Shown one piece after another: positions 35,175 through 46,900 of a stretch of DNA of 64,000 nt (position 1 is its first letter; every line of letters begins with the position of its first letter). The notes under the pieces are model-generated. The model was not told the DNA's origin. It saw only the letters and a program-made list of their open reading frames with translations, and made no database searches. This DNA comes from Kingdonia uniflora (Eukaryota; Streptophyta; Magnoliopsida; Ranunculales; Circaeasteraceae), in contig JACGCM010001659.1 of assembly GCA_014058105.1 (NCBI GenBank), positions 5,205,001-5,269,000 of the forward strand, read 5' to 3'. A program made the position numbers and the translations under genes.

Positions 35175-35605
35175 CTACTCATTAGGCGGGTACCGATGAG
35201 ACTCTCTCGGACGAATCCCTGCCACTTCATCTTCAGTTGTAACAGCCTCCTCCACCAATAACCGAAGACCGTTTTGGCGTTCCACCTCAGATGTCAGCAG
35301 ATAATGGAAATGTACCATTTGATAATGGTCATCCCCTGCCTCTATTACTTTTTTATACGACATATGATGATACGTAGGAGATACTGGAATTGGAGTAAGC
35401 AGATGCAATGGTTGGTATCCCAAGCACCTGATGCACAACTCCTTCATCTTTCTTCGAATCCTAGACTCACGGGTCTGAGTCCTTGTCGTTACCATCCTGT
35501 CCACAGTAGAACAGTCTCAAGTACAGGGGCAAAAAACAGAGAAGACAGAAATCAAAAATGAAGATTTAGCTCTCCCAACCTTAACAAAGACTGCTTTTTA
35601 TATCC
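35175..35605 (-). CDS. Antisense unit 3 of the Tat element, 109 codons, unknown product
   Basis: A TATA-like GGATATAAAAAG (35594-35605) stands about 90 bases upstream of an ATG at 35504. The open frame encodes a basic N-terminus (TRTQTRESRIRRKMKEL), a His/Tyr-rich middle and an acidic end, and stops at 35175. No family is recognised. It may be the remnant of a longer protein; its reality as a gene rests on its position and the TATA-like box only. Confidence 0.35.
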
Positions 35606-35765
35606 AAAAATAGCTTTCCAAATTCCCAACGTCAGAAAAATTCCCTATATAACAACATTTGACTACAGTAATTGGTTATAGGAAACCCAACAGACACCGA
35701 CAGATATTCACGAATATACATTAGAAATGAATCTCAGATATTAACTACAACATTTAATGATACTT

Positions 35766-36020
35766 CTCAACCAACACCACTCACCTACAATGCTTCTCGT
35801 ACTTTTGGCTGAGAGGGGGCGGTTGTAGTGGTTTATTCTGTATCTCGAGCTCATACCTCATATTCAAACTACATACGAACTCGACCTCAACAATAGAGTG
35901 CGTGGCACAATAATAAATAAGATAACAACGTCAAGAAACATATACAACACGAGTTTCTCAACCAATACCACTTATTCCTGACAATACTCGCGTTATTGGT
36001 TGAGAGCCGTCTTGTAATAG
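35766..36020. repeat. Duplicated hairpin / LTR-start module before the 3' LTR
   Basis: Two modules 191 bp apart each hold a CTCAACCAA...TTGGTTGAG-type hairpin followed by an LTR-like start (TTGTAGTGGTTTATT at 35823, TTGTAATAGCTTATT at 36012). In the second module an 11-bp arm (CTCAACCAATA, 35957-35967) pairs perfectly with its partner ending at 36004. In the first the arms are imperfect and LTR homology fades after about 35 bp. Confidence 0.75.
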
Positions 36021-36563
36021 CTTATTTCATATCTCGAACTCAAGCTTTGTCCTCAATCTCATCAGCAAATAAGAAGTGCTACTGAAGGCATGATCAACTT
36101 TCCTCAGTTCGCAACATCTATTTCGACCTCCACAACAATAGTTCGATTTACGCAAGTGTATAGTCATCAATAGAGCCGTTGTACAACAATAAAAGTCAGA
36201 ACGTTACACTATCCAGTCAAAGAGTATCCTACATATACTTTGTAACGTCCATCATTAATAATATTAAAGGCCATCAAACGGTCATATTGGAAAACCTATA
36301 AGGAGAACCAGAGAACAACAGATTACATACAGGCATTTTTATACAGAAGAATCCTCACTCCCAAATTTTATACACTCAGAGTGCTCTTTGTAATAGCTAG
36401 CATTCTCAATAACATCTCTCCTTTTCTAAAATCATCGGGAGAGGTCGTAGTTTTTAACATATTCAAAGGTTTTCTGCGCTAAACTTTTGTACTAGTTATT
36501 ATTAGCATTCTGATTCCATCTTGTATAAAGCCTAAGTCCGAATCCCGGAATTAGGCTATTACA
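36013..36563 (+). repeat. 3' LTR of the Tat element
   Basis: 551 bp, colinear with the 5' LTR. It is preceded by a hairpin and a purine-poor border at 35957-36012, which is part of a duplicated module. Confidence 0.92.
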
Positions 36564-36565
36564 GT

Positions 36566-37984
36566 ATCCATCATAGAAGTCTACCTCTTTTAGTCCCTGA
36601 TAAAGCTATCGATCGTACCACAAAAATTTTATAATCTCTTGTGGTGGGTCATAGGGAACATTATCAACCCCGGTGTTCTGACGCATACACCAGTCTTCTA
36701 AATACCAAAGTGTATCATTCCCGTATGGGACTGAAACTAATAGAACCCTTATTCGACTAAGCTCTCTGGCAATTCTTACCTCTGGACGGATTACTTATCT
36801 AGACCTCGCTCATGGTTGTCAATCAATGTTTGTTATGTCCTTCAATTTTATTATTTCTCTTATTACAGCAAATGAATGATGAATTTCAGACCCCGAACTA
36901 GCCCTTTCATCTCTCCAAGCACTCATACGAGGATAAACATGGTTGAAGTTGTTCACCTTGACCAGATACATTCCAACGTGACAGTACTCGAATAACCAAA
37001 ACTCAAACAGAGCACAGAAACATGTGATTGATCTCTTCCCCTTCCTACTCTTCAGAACTGAGACTTCTTCTAGTCCCTGATACAAAGCCTCCATAATCAG
37101 AGTACCCCAGTCAAACCTCGACACACTTATAGTATGGTGGTCTGTCAAAGCTGCAAGATAACCGGCCGACAGAGATGTACTAACATTAGAGAAGAAGATA
37201 TTACGCATCATGTATGCAATAAATGTCCTCGCATACACGAGATCTATGTCTTGGTTGTAACTGTTGGTTTGAGGATTCAAAGCATCTTTCTAGGTTTTCA
37301 AATAAGCTAGAGTGATGTTACCGTACCTAATGTCATTGTCGGTGATTCCGGGGAACATCGCTTCCGCTTCTTCGAATCTCGAGTACTTATCGTTGTACGG
37401 TAGTTTGAGACCCACCCCAAAACTTATGCCCGTTAGCATGATGAAGGCTAACGACGTAACGCCCCGCAAGGAAAGTGAAAAGTATAGGTGGAAGGCTACC
37501 ACTGTTCCACAAGAGCATGAATTAAGCGGTTATCCAAGTTTTCTGCCTTAATCCCCAAAAACTCCTTGAACCCCATATTGTCAACCAACCTCTTCAACGT
37601 GGGATACCTGATAATCCATGGGTACCACTTTAATACCTTATCCAGTGATCCCCTAAATTGTATTTCATCTCGGTTATGTAAAAATAATACATTAACATAT
37701 TAAATTTTCATTCGGGCATTTCGTCGAACATTTGACAAATAACGTTAATAGCACATAAATTTTGCACAACAAACTTACCGACAATTCTTCCGATCCAATA
37801 GAAATGTAGACCCAGTTGTCCAGGAGGATATCCACTCGTGCAAATCCTCAAGGGTTGGGGCGGAATCATTATCCGGCGTGAGGTGTAACGGCCATATATT
37901 CGTGACCAATTCTCTACCCCTTCGTTTAACTTCATCACTTGCATTACCTCTAGTTTTGGGAATAACACGACTAGGTCCCGACAT
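36566..37984 (-). pseudogene. Plant-mobile-domain gene copy B, N-terminal part (split gene)
   Basis: From an ATG at 37984 (MSGPSRVIPK) the minus strand encodes a WPLHLTPD...WISSW leader, a FGVGLKLPYNDKYS...MFPGITDNDIRYGNITLAYLK segment (37502-37290), and the mobile-domain core 37280-36819 (ARTFIAYMMRNIFF, DWGTLIMEALYQGLEE, FEFWLFEYC). This is PF10536-like, as in MAIN/MAIL proteins and transposon-borne relatives. Homology runs up to the end of the Tat element and resumes on its other side at 20868-20700, so the gene was interrupted by that insertion. Frames shift between the pieces. Confidence 0.75.
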
Positions 37985-38129
37985 TATTAATCTATGGATA
38001 ATGAGATTGAATAATTAGGAAAAGGTGGGGGTTGAGAAACTTGATAAATAAGTTGTGTTTGGGTAAACTAGAAATACTTAACAATATGTGAGTAAAGGAT
38101 TGTGGCAATTTGAAGGCATTTCATACAGG

Positions 38130-38310
38130 CACTAGCCGCGCAGTTCAGGCATTAATTAAAAAAATAAATAAATACGTGACTTAATCTGATTGTTTCTCTT
38201 TTCCCCGCAGTTCAGAACCGCACGTGGGGATTGAACATTTAGGATGTTGAGATGTGGCTTAATCTGTGACGTAGGTTGTGCCCCGCAGTTCAGAACTGCG
38301 GTGGCTAATA
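38130..38310. repeat. Palindromic GCAGTTCAGAACTGC words upstream of PMD copy B
   Basis: Three variants occur: GCGCAGTTCAGGCATT (about 38139), CCCCGCAGTTCAGAACCGCACG (about 38203) and CCCCGCAGTTCAGAACTGCGG (about 38281). The neighbouring CGTGACTTAATCTGATTGTTTCTCTTT resembles 7717-7745 next to copy A. These seem to be end sequences of the PMD-carrying element. Confidence 0.75.
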
Positions 38311-38787
38311 TCCACATTGATTTTGGGCTTAACTGTTGTGGGGTGAATTATGGTGGATTTATTTTTGGGGTGGATTTGGGCAAACCCACCATCCAACTGC
38401 TGCATATGCTCTGAGGGTGGTCTCTTTTTAGTTACCACGTAGCCAAATCACTGCTGGGGGTGGACTTGAGCTCAAACAAGGTAAATTCACTTCTTCACCT
38501 TTGCTATATCATTCTTCACCTACCTGTTGCATATAGCATATAAAAAAAATAGAGAAAGTCGATCTTGTAGACAATGATGACACAAAAACAAGTGAGAGAG
38601 GAAGAAGCTATCCACGTGTCAAATCCACAATCAATGAACTAAACTCTCTCTCTCTCTCTCTCCTTACCTACGAACACACTGGATCAAGAAAAACAAATCT
38701 AGTTTTATTGGTTCCCTCTCTCTCTCTGAAACTAAACTGTTGTTTTTCTCTCTCTCTCTCTCAAACTAACTGTGATCACAAGTAGAT
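38311..38787 (+). promoter_or_regulatory. ABC1K1 upstream region with G-box and pyrimidine patches
   Basis: Before the ATG at 38788 lie a G-box CACGTG (38613-38618), a TATAAAA-like word at 38539-38545, and CT-rich tracts at about 38643-38664 and 38749-38762. G-boxes are common in light- and ABA-responsive plant promoters. Which start is used cannot be told from sequence. Confidence 0.4.
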
Positions 38788-41700
38788 ATGGAACTCTGTA
38801 AATCTTCATTAGAAACTGTGTTTGCTTCTCCCAGAGCTTCGAAACTCTCCCTCTATCATCATACAAGAAGACTTCATCATCCTCAATTGGGGTTTAGTTG
38901 TTTTTTTGATTCAAAAAGACTAATTATTACACCCTTGAGGAGAAGTAGAAGAAGTGGTGAGGAGAGTGGAGTTGGTGTGTCTGCAGCAGTGACGACGGGG
39001 TCGAATGGGGTGGTAGGAAACTCGAGTAGTGCGATGGAGCAACTCGATTTCGAGCGTGGTGTTTGCGTTCCCTTTCGCAAGTACACCCCTGATATGGTAT
39101 GAATTTGCTTAACAATTTCACATTTTTATGCACATTTTGAAGTTGGGTTTGCTGTTAATTTATATTTCTGTAATACCCAATTATCAGTTATACCCAAAAT
39201 TAGTGTTTTTTGGTACTTCAATAGGTTTAAAACTTATGTGTATAAGTATTATTATAGGAACTAAGCTACTGTATGTATCCAATTTTGAAATATTTACTTC
39301 AACAATGTATATCTATGATATGGGTTTGTTGTTCAGACAAGTAGGTGAAATGAAATACATATATATTTTTATATGTGGGGGCGCAATGATATCTGTATTC
39401 TTGTCTTTTGACTTTTTATGGTAATTGATACAAGATCATTTTAAGTGGAGTTCTTGAAATGGGGTTTTTTTTTCCGATTCAAGTAGGTTATAAAAAATAT
39501 AAAAAAAAGATCGTCTAGGAGCATGAGTCGATATCTACCTTACTCAATTTCCAGTTTATGTTTATCATGATTGATTTACTTTGACCTTTATGTTCATTTT
39601 GAAACTGTTTTGTTGTTAATTAATGTAGGTAAGAAACAAAGTTTTGGAATCTAGAGGCGCTATACTCTCTCTTATTGGTCGTGGTGTGGAGATTGTTTGG
39701 AGTTTGGGTTTTTACTGGTGTGTGCTCGTGTATGATTTTATGGTTGGGCGAGATGAAGAAGTTGTTCCTTTCCGGGCACGACAACTCCGGAATCTCTTAT
39801 GTGACTTAGGTCCATCCTTTATTAAAGCAGGGCAGGTTTGGTTCTCATTTTATTCATTTAGTCATAGCTTGGGTTTTTTTCTTCTTCTTAATTTGATCAT
39901 TTCCATCAAAACAATGACCTTTTGTATAACAGGTTCTAGCAAATAGACCTGACATCATTCGAGAAGATTACATGAATGAGCTCTGCATTCTTCAAGATGA
40001 TGTGCCGTCATTCCCTAATGAGGTAAAAATATAGAAACCATTTGCTAATACTTTCTTTCCGATGAAGCATCTTCTAATGAACGTGATCGAATAGTACTTT
40101 TTTCATTTTCAGCATTGAGTGAATTGAATTGAAAATTCTTGTGTAGGTTGCCTTCACTATAATTGAAGAGGAATTAGGGAAACCTCTCGAAGCAGTTTTC
40201 AGCAAAATTTCATCACAGACGATAGCAGCTGCAAGTTTGGGTCAAGTTTATCGTGCTACTTTACGTGAATCGGGAGAGGATGTTGCTATTAAGGTGGTGA
40301 AACATTTATAAATCTATATGATGGCAACGATACTTTTCCTGTAGTTCTAACCTTATTTTTTGCTAAATATGTTTTTGTTACTTCGGCTTTATAATATTAG
40401 GTACAAAAGATGAAAACATTGTAAAATATGATATGATATGATATGATATCAATGAAGATGTATTGAGTTATTAAAGTCATCTTATGCACTAATATATGAT
40501 ACTCGGTATAAAGTAGTCATGTATGACTACAACCTAGTAGTTATATGTAGTTAAATTGTTCAGGTTCATTGTTGTCAAGTGTTCCTTTGATAGTTGGCCA
40601 TAATTGATATACTGTTTTCTTCGAACAAATAGAGCTAATTCAACTAAAACTAGCAAAGCTTGAATATCCCCAAGGGGAGTATGCATAGTTATAATTGGAC
40701 ACACCACGAAAGACTGATCACGGTAAACATAATACAATAAAGTACCATGTCAAGAAGCAGCACCATATGTTTTTGTAGGGCCTCTTGTCTTCACCCACCT
40801 TGATTTATAAAGATTCTGAAGTGGCCCTATACAGTGCTAGACTTTGATGCTATTTGATCTGTTGATAAAAGATAACATATAGTACATGAAACATGAAAGA
40901 GACTAATAATTATGTTATAATTTTAGTTTTTGTAATGGTTAGTTACAAAATGGTATTTATACTTGATACTCTATCTGGAATGAACACTAGTTGTGAAGGA
41001 TCCCATTTAAGTTCCGAGCTTCAATAGAATAGTTGTAGACAGAAGTCATATATCTTAACGCTGACAAGTTTTCTTTTTCTTACTCATAGGTGCAAAGGCC
41101 TGAGATAGAACCTATAATCTATCGGGATCTTTTCCTGTTTCGTAATCTTGCTTCATTCTTGAATGGCATCAGTCTCCAGAAACTAGGTTGCAATGCGGAG
41201 CTTATAGTTGATGAATTTGGTGAGAAGCTTTTGGAGGAGCTGGATTACACTCTGGTAACTCCACATTATTTTTGAGACACAAGGTCTGTAATAGAACATC
41301 CCTAATGGTATGTGATTCCGTAAGCAAAAATGTCCCAAAGTTTGGAGTAGCATGTCACTTTTCTTAATGGTTAAAATGGGAAAAATATCGTATTTAACAT
41401 AAAAGAAGAAAAAAAAGTGTCAGTACACCGATCCAGTAGGTGACATGTCTAAGAAGTAGGCATGCCTCTTTTCAGTTTTTGTTGAGTTTTATCTTGGCCA
41501 CCTAGGGTTTCATTGCAATACTACGTTAGTGTTTATCGTTTAACCTACAGTTAGCGTGGAACTTTTGGGTTTGAAATACCGAAACTCAATTTTGATGTGC
41601 ATTGAGATGCTCTAAAATGCTGCTAAGTTGAAAGAAGCACACATTGAAGGGTCACTGCGCATATCAAGATGCTTGTAGTTTCCCCTTTTGATTTTTATGC

Positions 41701-43910
41701 ATGCACTTGATTTTAGTCTACTAGTTATGTAACTTAATTGTATATTTCAATGTTAACGCTTTTGCTTTTGCTCATTGTGTTATTCAGGAGGCTCGGAATA
41801 TTGAAGACTTTTTGGAGAACTTCAAGAATGATCCCACCGTCAAAATTCCCCGAGTTTATAAAGAGCTTTCAGGTTCACGTGTTTTAGTAATGGAATGGAT
41901 AGATGGCATTCGTTGCACTAACCCACAGGTTATCAAAATTCTCTAATCTTAACATTTCATGTATAATATGCTCTCATGAGGTATATGTCGTATTGATACT
42001 CTCGCATGATCTTATTTTGATCTTGGGAGTCGAAGATAGGGAGCTTAAATGTCTATTCTAGAATGGAGTATCAAAAATGGTAATAGTTGGATAGTGTCCA
42101 TGGGTCCGTTTGTATTTATAAATGGTCTCATATCTCTAAAAACATTCTAGATATAATGATAAGAGGAAGTCGAGCCAACTATTTTTGACCCTTCAGTTCC
42201 TTTCTTTTTTCTTCTCTCTTCAGGCTATTCGAGATGCAGGCATAGATGTGAATGGATTTTTGACCGTGGGAGTGAGTGCTGCTTTAAGACAATTGCTGGA
42301 ATTCGGGCTGTTTCACGGAGACCCACATCCTGGCAATATATTTGCTATGCGTGATGGACGTATTGCATATGTCGACTTTGGGAATGTTGCTGTTCTCAGT
42401 CAGGTACAATATAAACTCAAAAGCAACACAGTTAGCTAGCACCATAAAATGGGCCCCACCCTCTCTTTTCATTAGTTGGAAAGGTTGCCAAACTTTTGAT
42501 TGAATGTAATGTTACTTTAGTTTAGGGTTAACACTAATTTAATCTTTTTCCGTGATATACCTCACAACACATTTCATGAAAAAAACTGAGAAAGGATCAT
42601 TACCTCCTTGCTTAGATCAGCTCCTATCTAAGATAGGTTGTGAGGGCCTACACACCGACCAACTTGCACATTTGGCTAGCCAACATGAATTTACACCATC
42701 TTCTTCTCGCAGGGGATACCAAGCCATGTTTATAAGCTCATGCCCAACACAATGACGCCCACTTTGTTCAGATGAAAGGAATTTTAATCGTTAAATGGAC
42801 AAATTATTTTCTGAAAACGCTATGTTTCTTGAAAAAGGGAATTACATTCTAAATGCCTCCCTCTTATTGAACTGCCCATTTTTGTAAGACCGATGTGCGC
42901 CTTTTTTTTCTTTCTCCAGGGGATATATGTCTCTTGCTAACTATAGTTAACCTTCAAAATGGGTCTTACCTTTTTCTGCGTACTATAAGTGATGAAACTG
43001 TAAGAGATGAGTTATTTTCAAATGGGGCTTATTCTGTCATTCAACTTTTAATCACTTAGAGCTCCTCTATCTCAGTGCACTTGAGTTGAGAAAGTTGTCA
43101 CCTCTAAACACTGCTAGTAAGTAACGAAGATAATAAAAGTCTAAGTAATCATTCAATTATAGGCAAGTGTTACAGTTCAATTTTTTATGCTTGTTTCTGT
43201 TTACAATCTCATGGGGGGATTAATATTGCTCTGTTTTGATTCCAGCAAAACAAACAAATTTTGATTGATGCTGTTGTCCATGCTGTAAATGAAGACTATG
43301 CTGAGATGGCAAATGATTTCACGAGGCTTGGATTTCTTTCCAGTGATACGGACGTGGCTCCCATTGTTCCGGCTTTAGAAGCAATCTGGCAAAATTCGTC
43401 TGGCAAAGGACTATCTGATTTTAATTTCAGGAGCGTTACTGGTAAGTTCCCGCTTTCATGCATTTTAGGCGGATGAGAATGCTCTAGTTTCTTTCAATGC
43501 TTGACACCTATAGATTTATGATGCTACAAATTTCAGTCTTGGAAATTTATTCCTTATAGTTTAGACGAGGAAAAAATTAGAATAGGAGGTAATATATTAG
43601 GATCTCTGACATCTTTAATTTATATAGTAGGACTATAGGAGTTCTTAATCATTCCTCAGACAAAACACTATAACCCCTCCTCCACCTTCCTATTTGTTAA
43701 GCTTGGGCTTATTACCTCATTTGGAAAATAACTCAGTTTGAATGTTGAGGCATTTATGCACTTATACGCAAATGTTCAATTCTCACGATCACACCTCCTT
43801 GGACGCTTTTTCCCCCTCAAACAGAAAATTTCAAAACAACTTCCACACAATCCTGTCTTTGTGCCAAATTCAGGTGCAATTATAATCAGCCAAATGTCAA
43901 TTAATAATTT

Positions 43911-43956
<46 letters not shown>

Positions 43957-46900
43957 GAATTTGTTAATGTACTTGGAATTTGTTAGTAATTAGGACCATT
44001 GTTCAAAATGTCAGCCGGTTTATTCAGCTGATAATTGAGCTGGGGTATGAGATTATAGTTGACATATGGGCTCCATCTGGACTTCATTATTATTTTGTTA
44101 CTTTTGTATGAATTGGTGTAAGAAATAAAAACTTAAAGGTGAAATGGCAGTGTATCAGATATATCATGTTATGTATTTGTAATATATATTGTGACGCTTC
44201 CGGTACTTTTAACTGGTTGAAACAGCAGATATGTTGGCCAATATTCTGATAAAAAGGATTTATAGTAATCTTGGCAAACTGGTAGTGTTATAATTCCAAA
44301 AGATAATGTATACTTTCTTATAACATGATGTCTGACCCTTTCTTTACGTAAAGTAGAAGGTACTTTATATTGAGCTCTCTTAAACGATTTCTTCTTTCTG
44401 CATCATAGCATTTGAAGCAACCCTTAAATTCTATTAGTCTTTGTAGGTTATATGTTGTAAGTGTCTGTATAGTTGTACCCTGAATGACACGGATATTGCC
44501 TGTAATGCAGGGAAGTTCAATCAGCTTGTTTACCAGTACCCAATCCGTATACCTGAGAGGTTTTCTCTGGTTATCCGTTCTTTATTGACCCAAGAAGGCA
44601 TCTGTTTCACACTTGAGCCGGGTTTCAAATTTCTTGAGGTAAGCTACAAATAAACCTTGAACATTATAATACTTCAAACTCTCTCTGTATTATAACCAAC
44701 CTTCGTGTTGTATATATAACACAAGCGTGTAATGGACGTCTGAGAGTGGTGGTCACACATTCAAGTTTTCATTACTGGTCAACTTCTAGGATGTAAAGGG
44801 TTGAGGTTTCTTTGGGCACGCCTTATAAGAAATATAGACATAAAAAGGGAAAGGAAGAGAAGCCCCCAAAACAGCAAAACGGAATCTAAACTGTGGGGCA
44901 TGGTCATTGTGCACACATGGTGGTCAGAGAACGAATACTGTTTTTTCGGTTTCTTTCAAATCCAAAACGTCATAAACTTTTGATCCGCACAATCTCAATG
45001 AAATCTCATACTAACATTTTGACTTAACACTAGAAATTTCCAAATAACTTCAGAGATGAATATCTCATCTTGAAAGTGTTTTGAAGTAACACTAGTTAAA
45101 AGGCACATTTTGTCTTTGTGTGGATTATAAATGAGTAAGTAGATATTCAGTTATGATTGACAGCTGGGTCTCTTTTCAGGTTGCCTACCCATATGTGGCA
45201 AAGCGTCTTCTTACCGACCCTAATCCGGCTTTACGTGAACGCCTCATACAGGTCAGCTTCAAATTGCTCTTTTAAAGGTGTTTTCCAGTGTTGATTATTC
45301 CTGATGCTCTTTCCCATTTCCTCGACTAGAATGCATGCTTTCAGAGTCGGAAAAGTGAGAAAAATGGAGAAAGATGAAATAATCGAGAGAAAATTTAGAA
45401 TAGTAGAAACATCTGTAGAAAAAAGAAAGAAAAAGCACTGAGAAGAGGAAAATTTGCTGAGAATCTAGATAAAGGAAATTCTGATATTGAAGTTTAGTCC
45501 CTAGAAATTGAAAAGTTTCGATTAGAGATGGAAAAGTCAAAGAGAAAATTGGAGAGAGAGAGAAGGATTCTAAAGAGAAGGATAACTTAGAGACAGATAT
45601 CTAAAGATAGGGAACTTGAAGGAAAGAATCTAAAAAGAAAATGAGAAATAAGAAATTTTGGGTTGAGAGAATCCCGAGAGAGGAAACAATGAGAGAGAAT
45701 CTAGAGAGAACTTTAAGCTGAGAGAGAATTTGGAGAGGAAGAATCTATTGAGAAATCTAGAGATGGGGTAATTTGGAGAGAAGTTAATGTGAGGGGGTAT
45801 AAGATGATTTTCTATTTATTTTGATCGAGTCTTACTAAATTTATTATGTATCTTCTTTAGTGATTCAGTCACGTTAGCATATCTTTACGGATTCTGTTAT
45901 GTTTAGTAATGCACAGCATATATGAAAGTTTAAGTAATTACCTCCTATGATGTTATTACTGTGTAAGATAAGAAAATGAGGTTATTAGTTACTATTTATT
46001 TATATATTTATTTTTGGTTACAATGAGAGACTAACTATATAAAGATAAAACTGGACTCTAGAAGGCCTATACGTGAAACATAAGAAGTGGTGCAACATGT
46101 TGCTTAGACTATGATCCATTGATACGGTGTACTTTACACCTTAATTTATTGCTCTATACCTTATATCTCAACACTGCGCTTTAAGCTGGAACTTGCAGAA
46201 TTTGTATATGGAGCTTGGATCACAATTATACTCCTAGACTTGAAAAATAACTCCCCTCGTTAACTAATACAAATGCTTTATACTCCCCCTCACTAAATAA
46301 TACAAATGCTATAAACTCCCCGTCACTAACTAATACAAATCTTATAACCTGCTTCTCGCTAACTACTACAAATGCTCTCCCTCACGTATAAATTTAGAGT
46401 AGTATTTCTAATTCTTATCCTGTATAATCTCATCTTTTAATTTTGATACATGAAGAAGTTTCATTCATAACAAAAATTGCATTCTAAGTCACTTGAGCAA
46501 GAAATTGTAGATACATATACATTATAGTAAATACTACACCTAAAAAAAGCATGTGGCTCATACACTTATACAACATGTATATTATCAAATGTCTCCAAAC
46601 TATGGAATGCCTCTATCTCAATTTTGTTATATATTGCACATTGATTAATTGTGTTGCTTATTCACCGTGCACGTGCTCAGATTGAGCACTGCAGGTGACC
46701 TCTTACTATTTTCTCTAAGAAAACTTTATTCATGTGATAGGTTCTTTTCAAGGATGGAGTGTTCCAGTGGAAAAGACTTGAGAATCTCATAGTTTTAGCG
46801 AAGGAAAATGTGGCAAAGATGAGCAGCAACCCTGCATTGCAAGTGAATAACAAGTATGTAACATATAAGTAGTTCCAAGTTTTATAGGCAATTTTGTGTC

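Larger units (their letters stand above)
20869..36563 (+). mobile_element. Tat-lineage Ty3/Gypsy retrotransposon, 15.7 kb
   Basis: Two matching LTRs (20869-21421 and 36013-36563) start TGTAATAG and end CTATTACA. Flanking pentamers GTGTC (20864-20868) and GTATC (36564-36568) differ at one base, fitting a 5-bp target duplication. Inside, in order, are a primer binding site, gag, protease, RT, RNase H, a second RNase H, integrase, 43-bp tandem repeats, a 7-kb block of antisense ORFs, and the 3' LTR. The second RNase H, the great length and the antisense ORFs between integrase and 3' LTR mark the Tat group (compare Grande of maize). Stops and frameshifts are abundant. The element sits inside a PMD gene. 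Confidence 0.9.

Noticed and set aside
42185..42439. Plus-strand frame spanning an ABC1K1 exon as a separate gene
   Set aside because: It is exon 7 with flanking intron; splice sites and phase place it within ABC1K1.
45295..45540. 81-codon minus-strand frame rich in Phe/Leu/Ser
   Set aside because: It is the complement of the purine-rich intronic repeat of ABC1K1.
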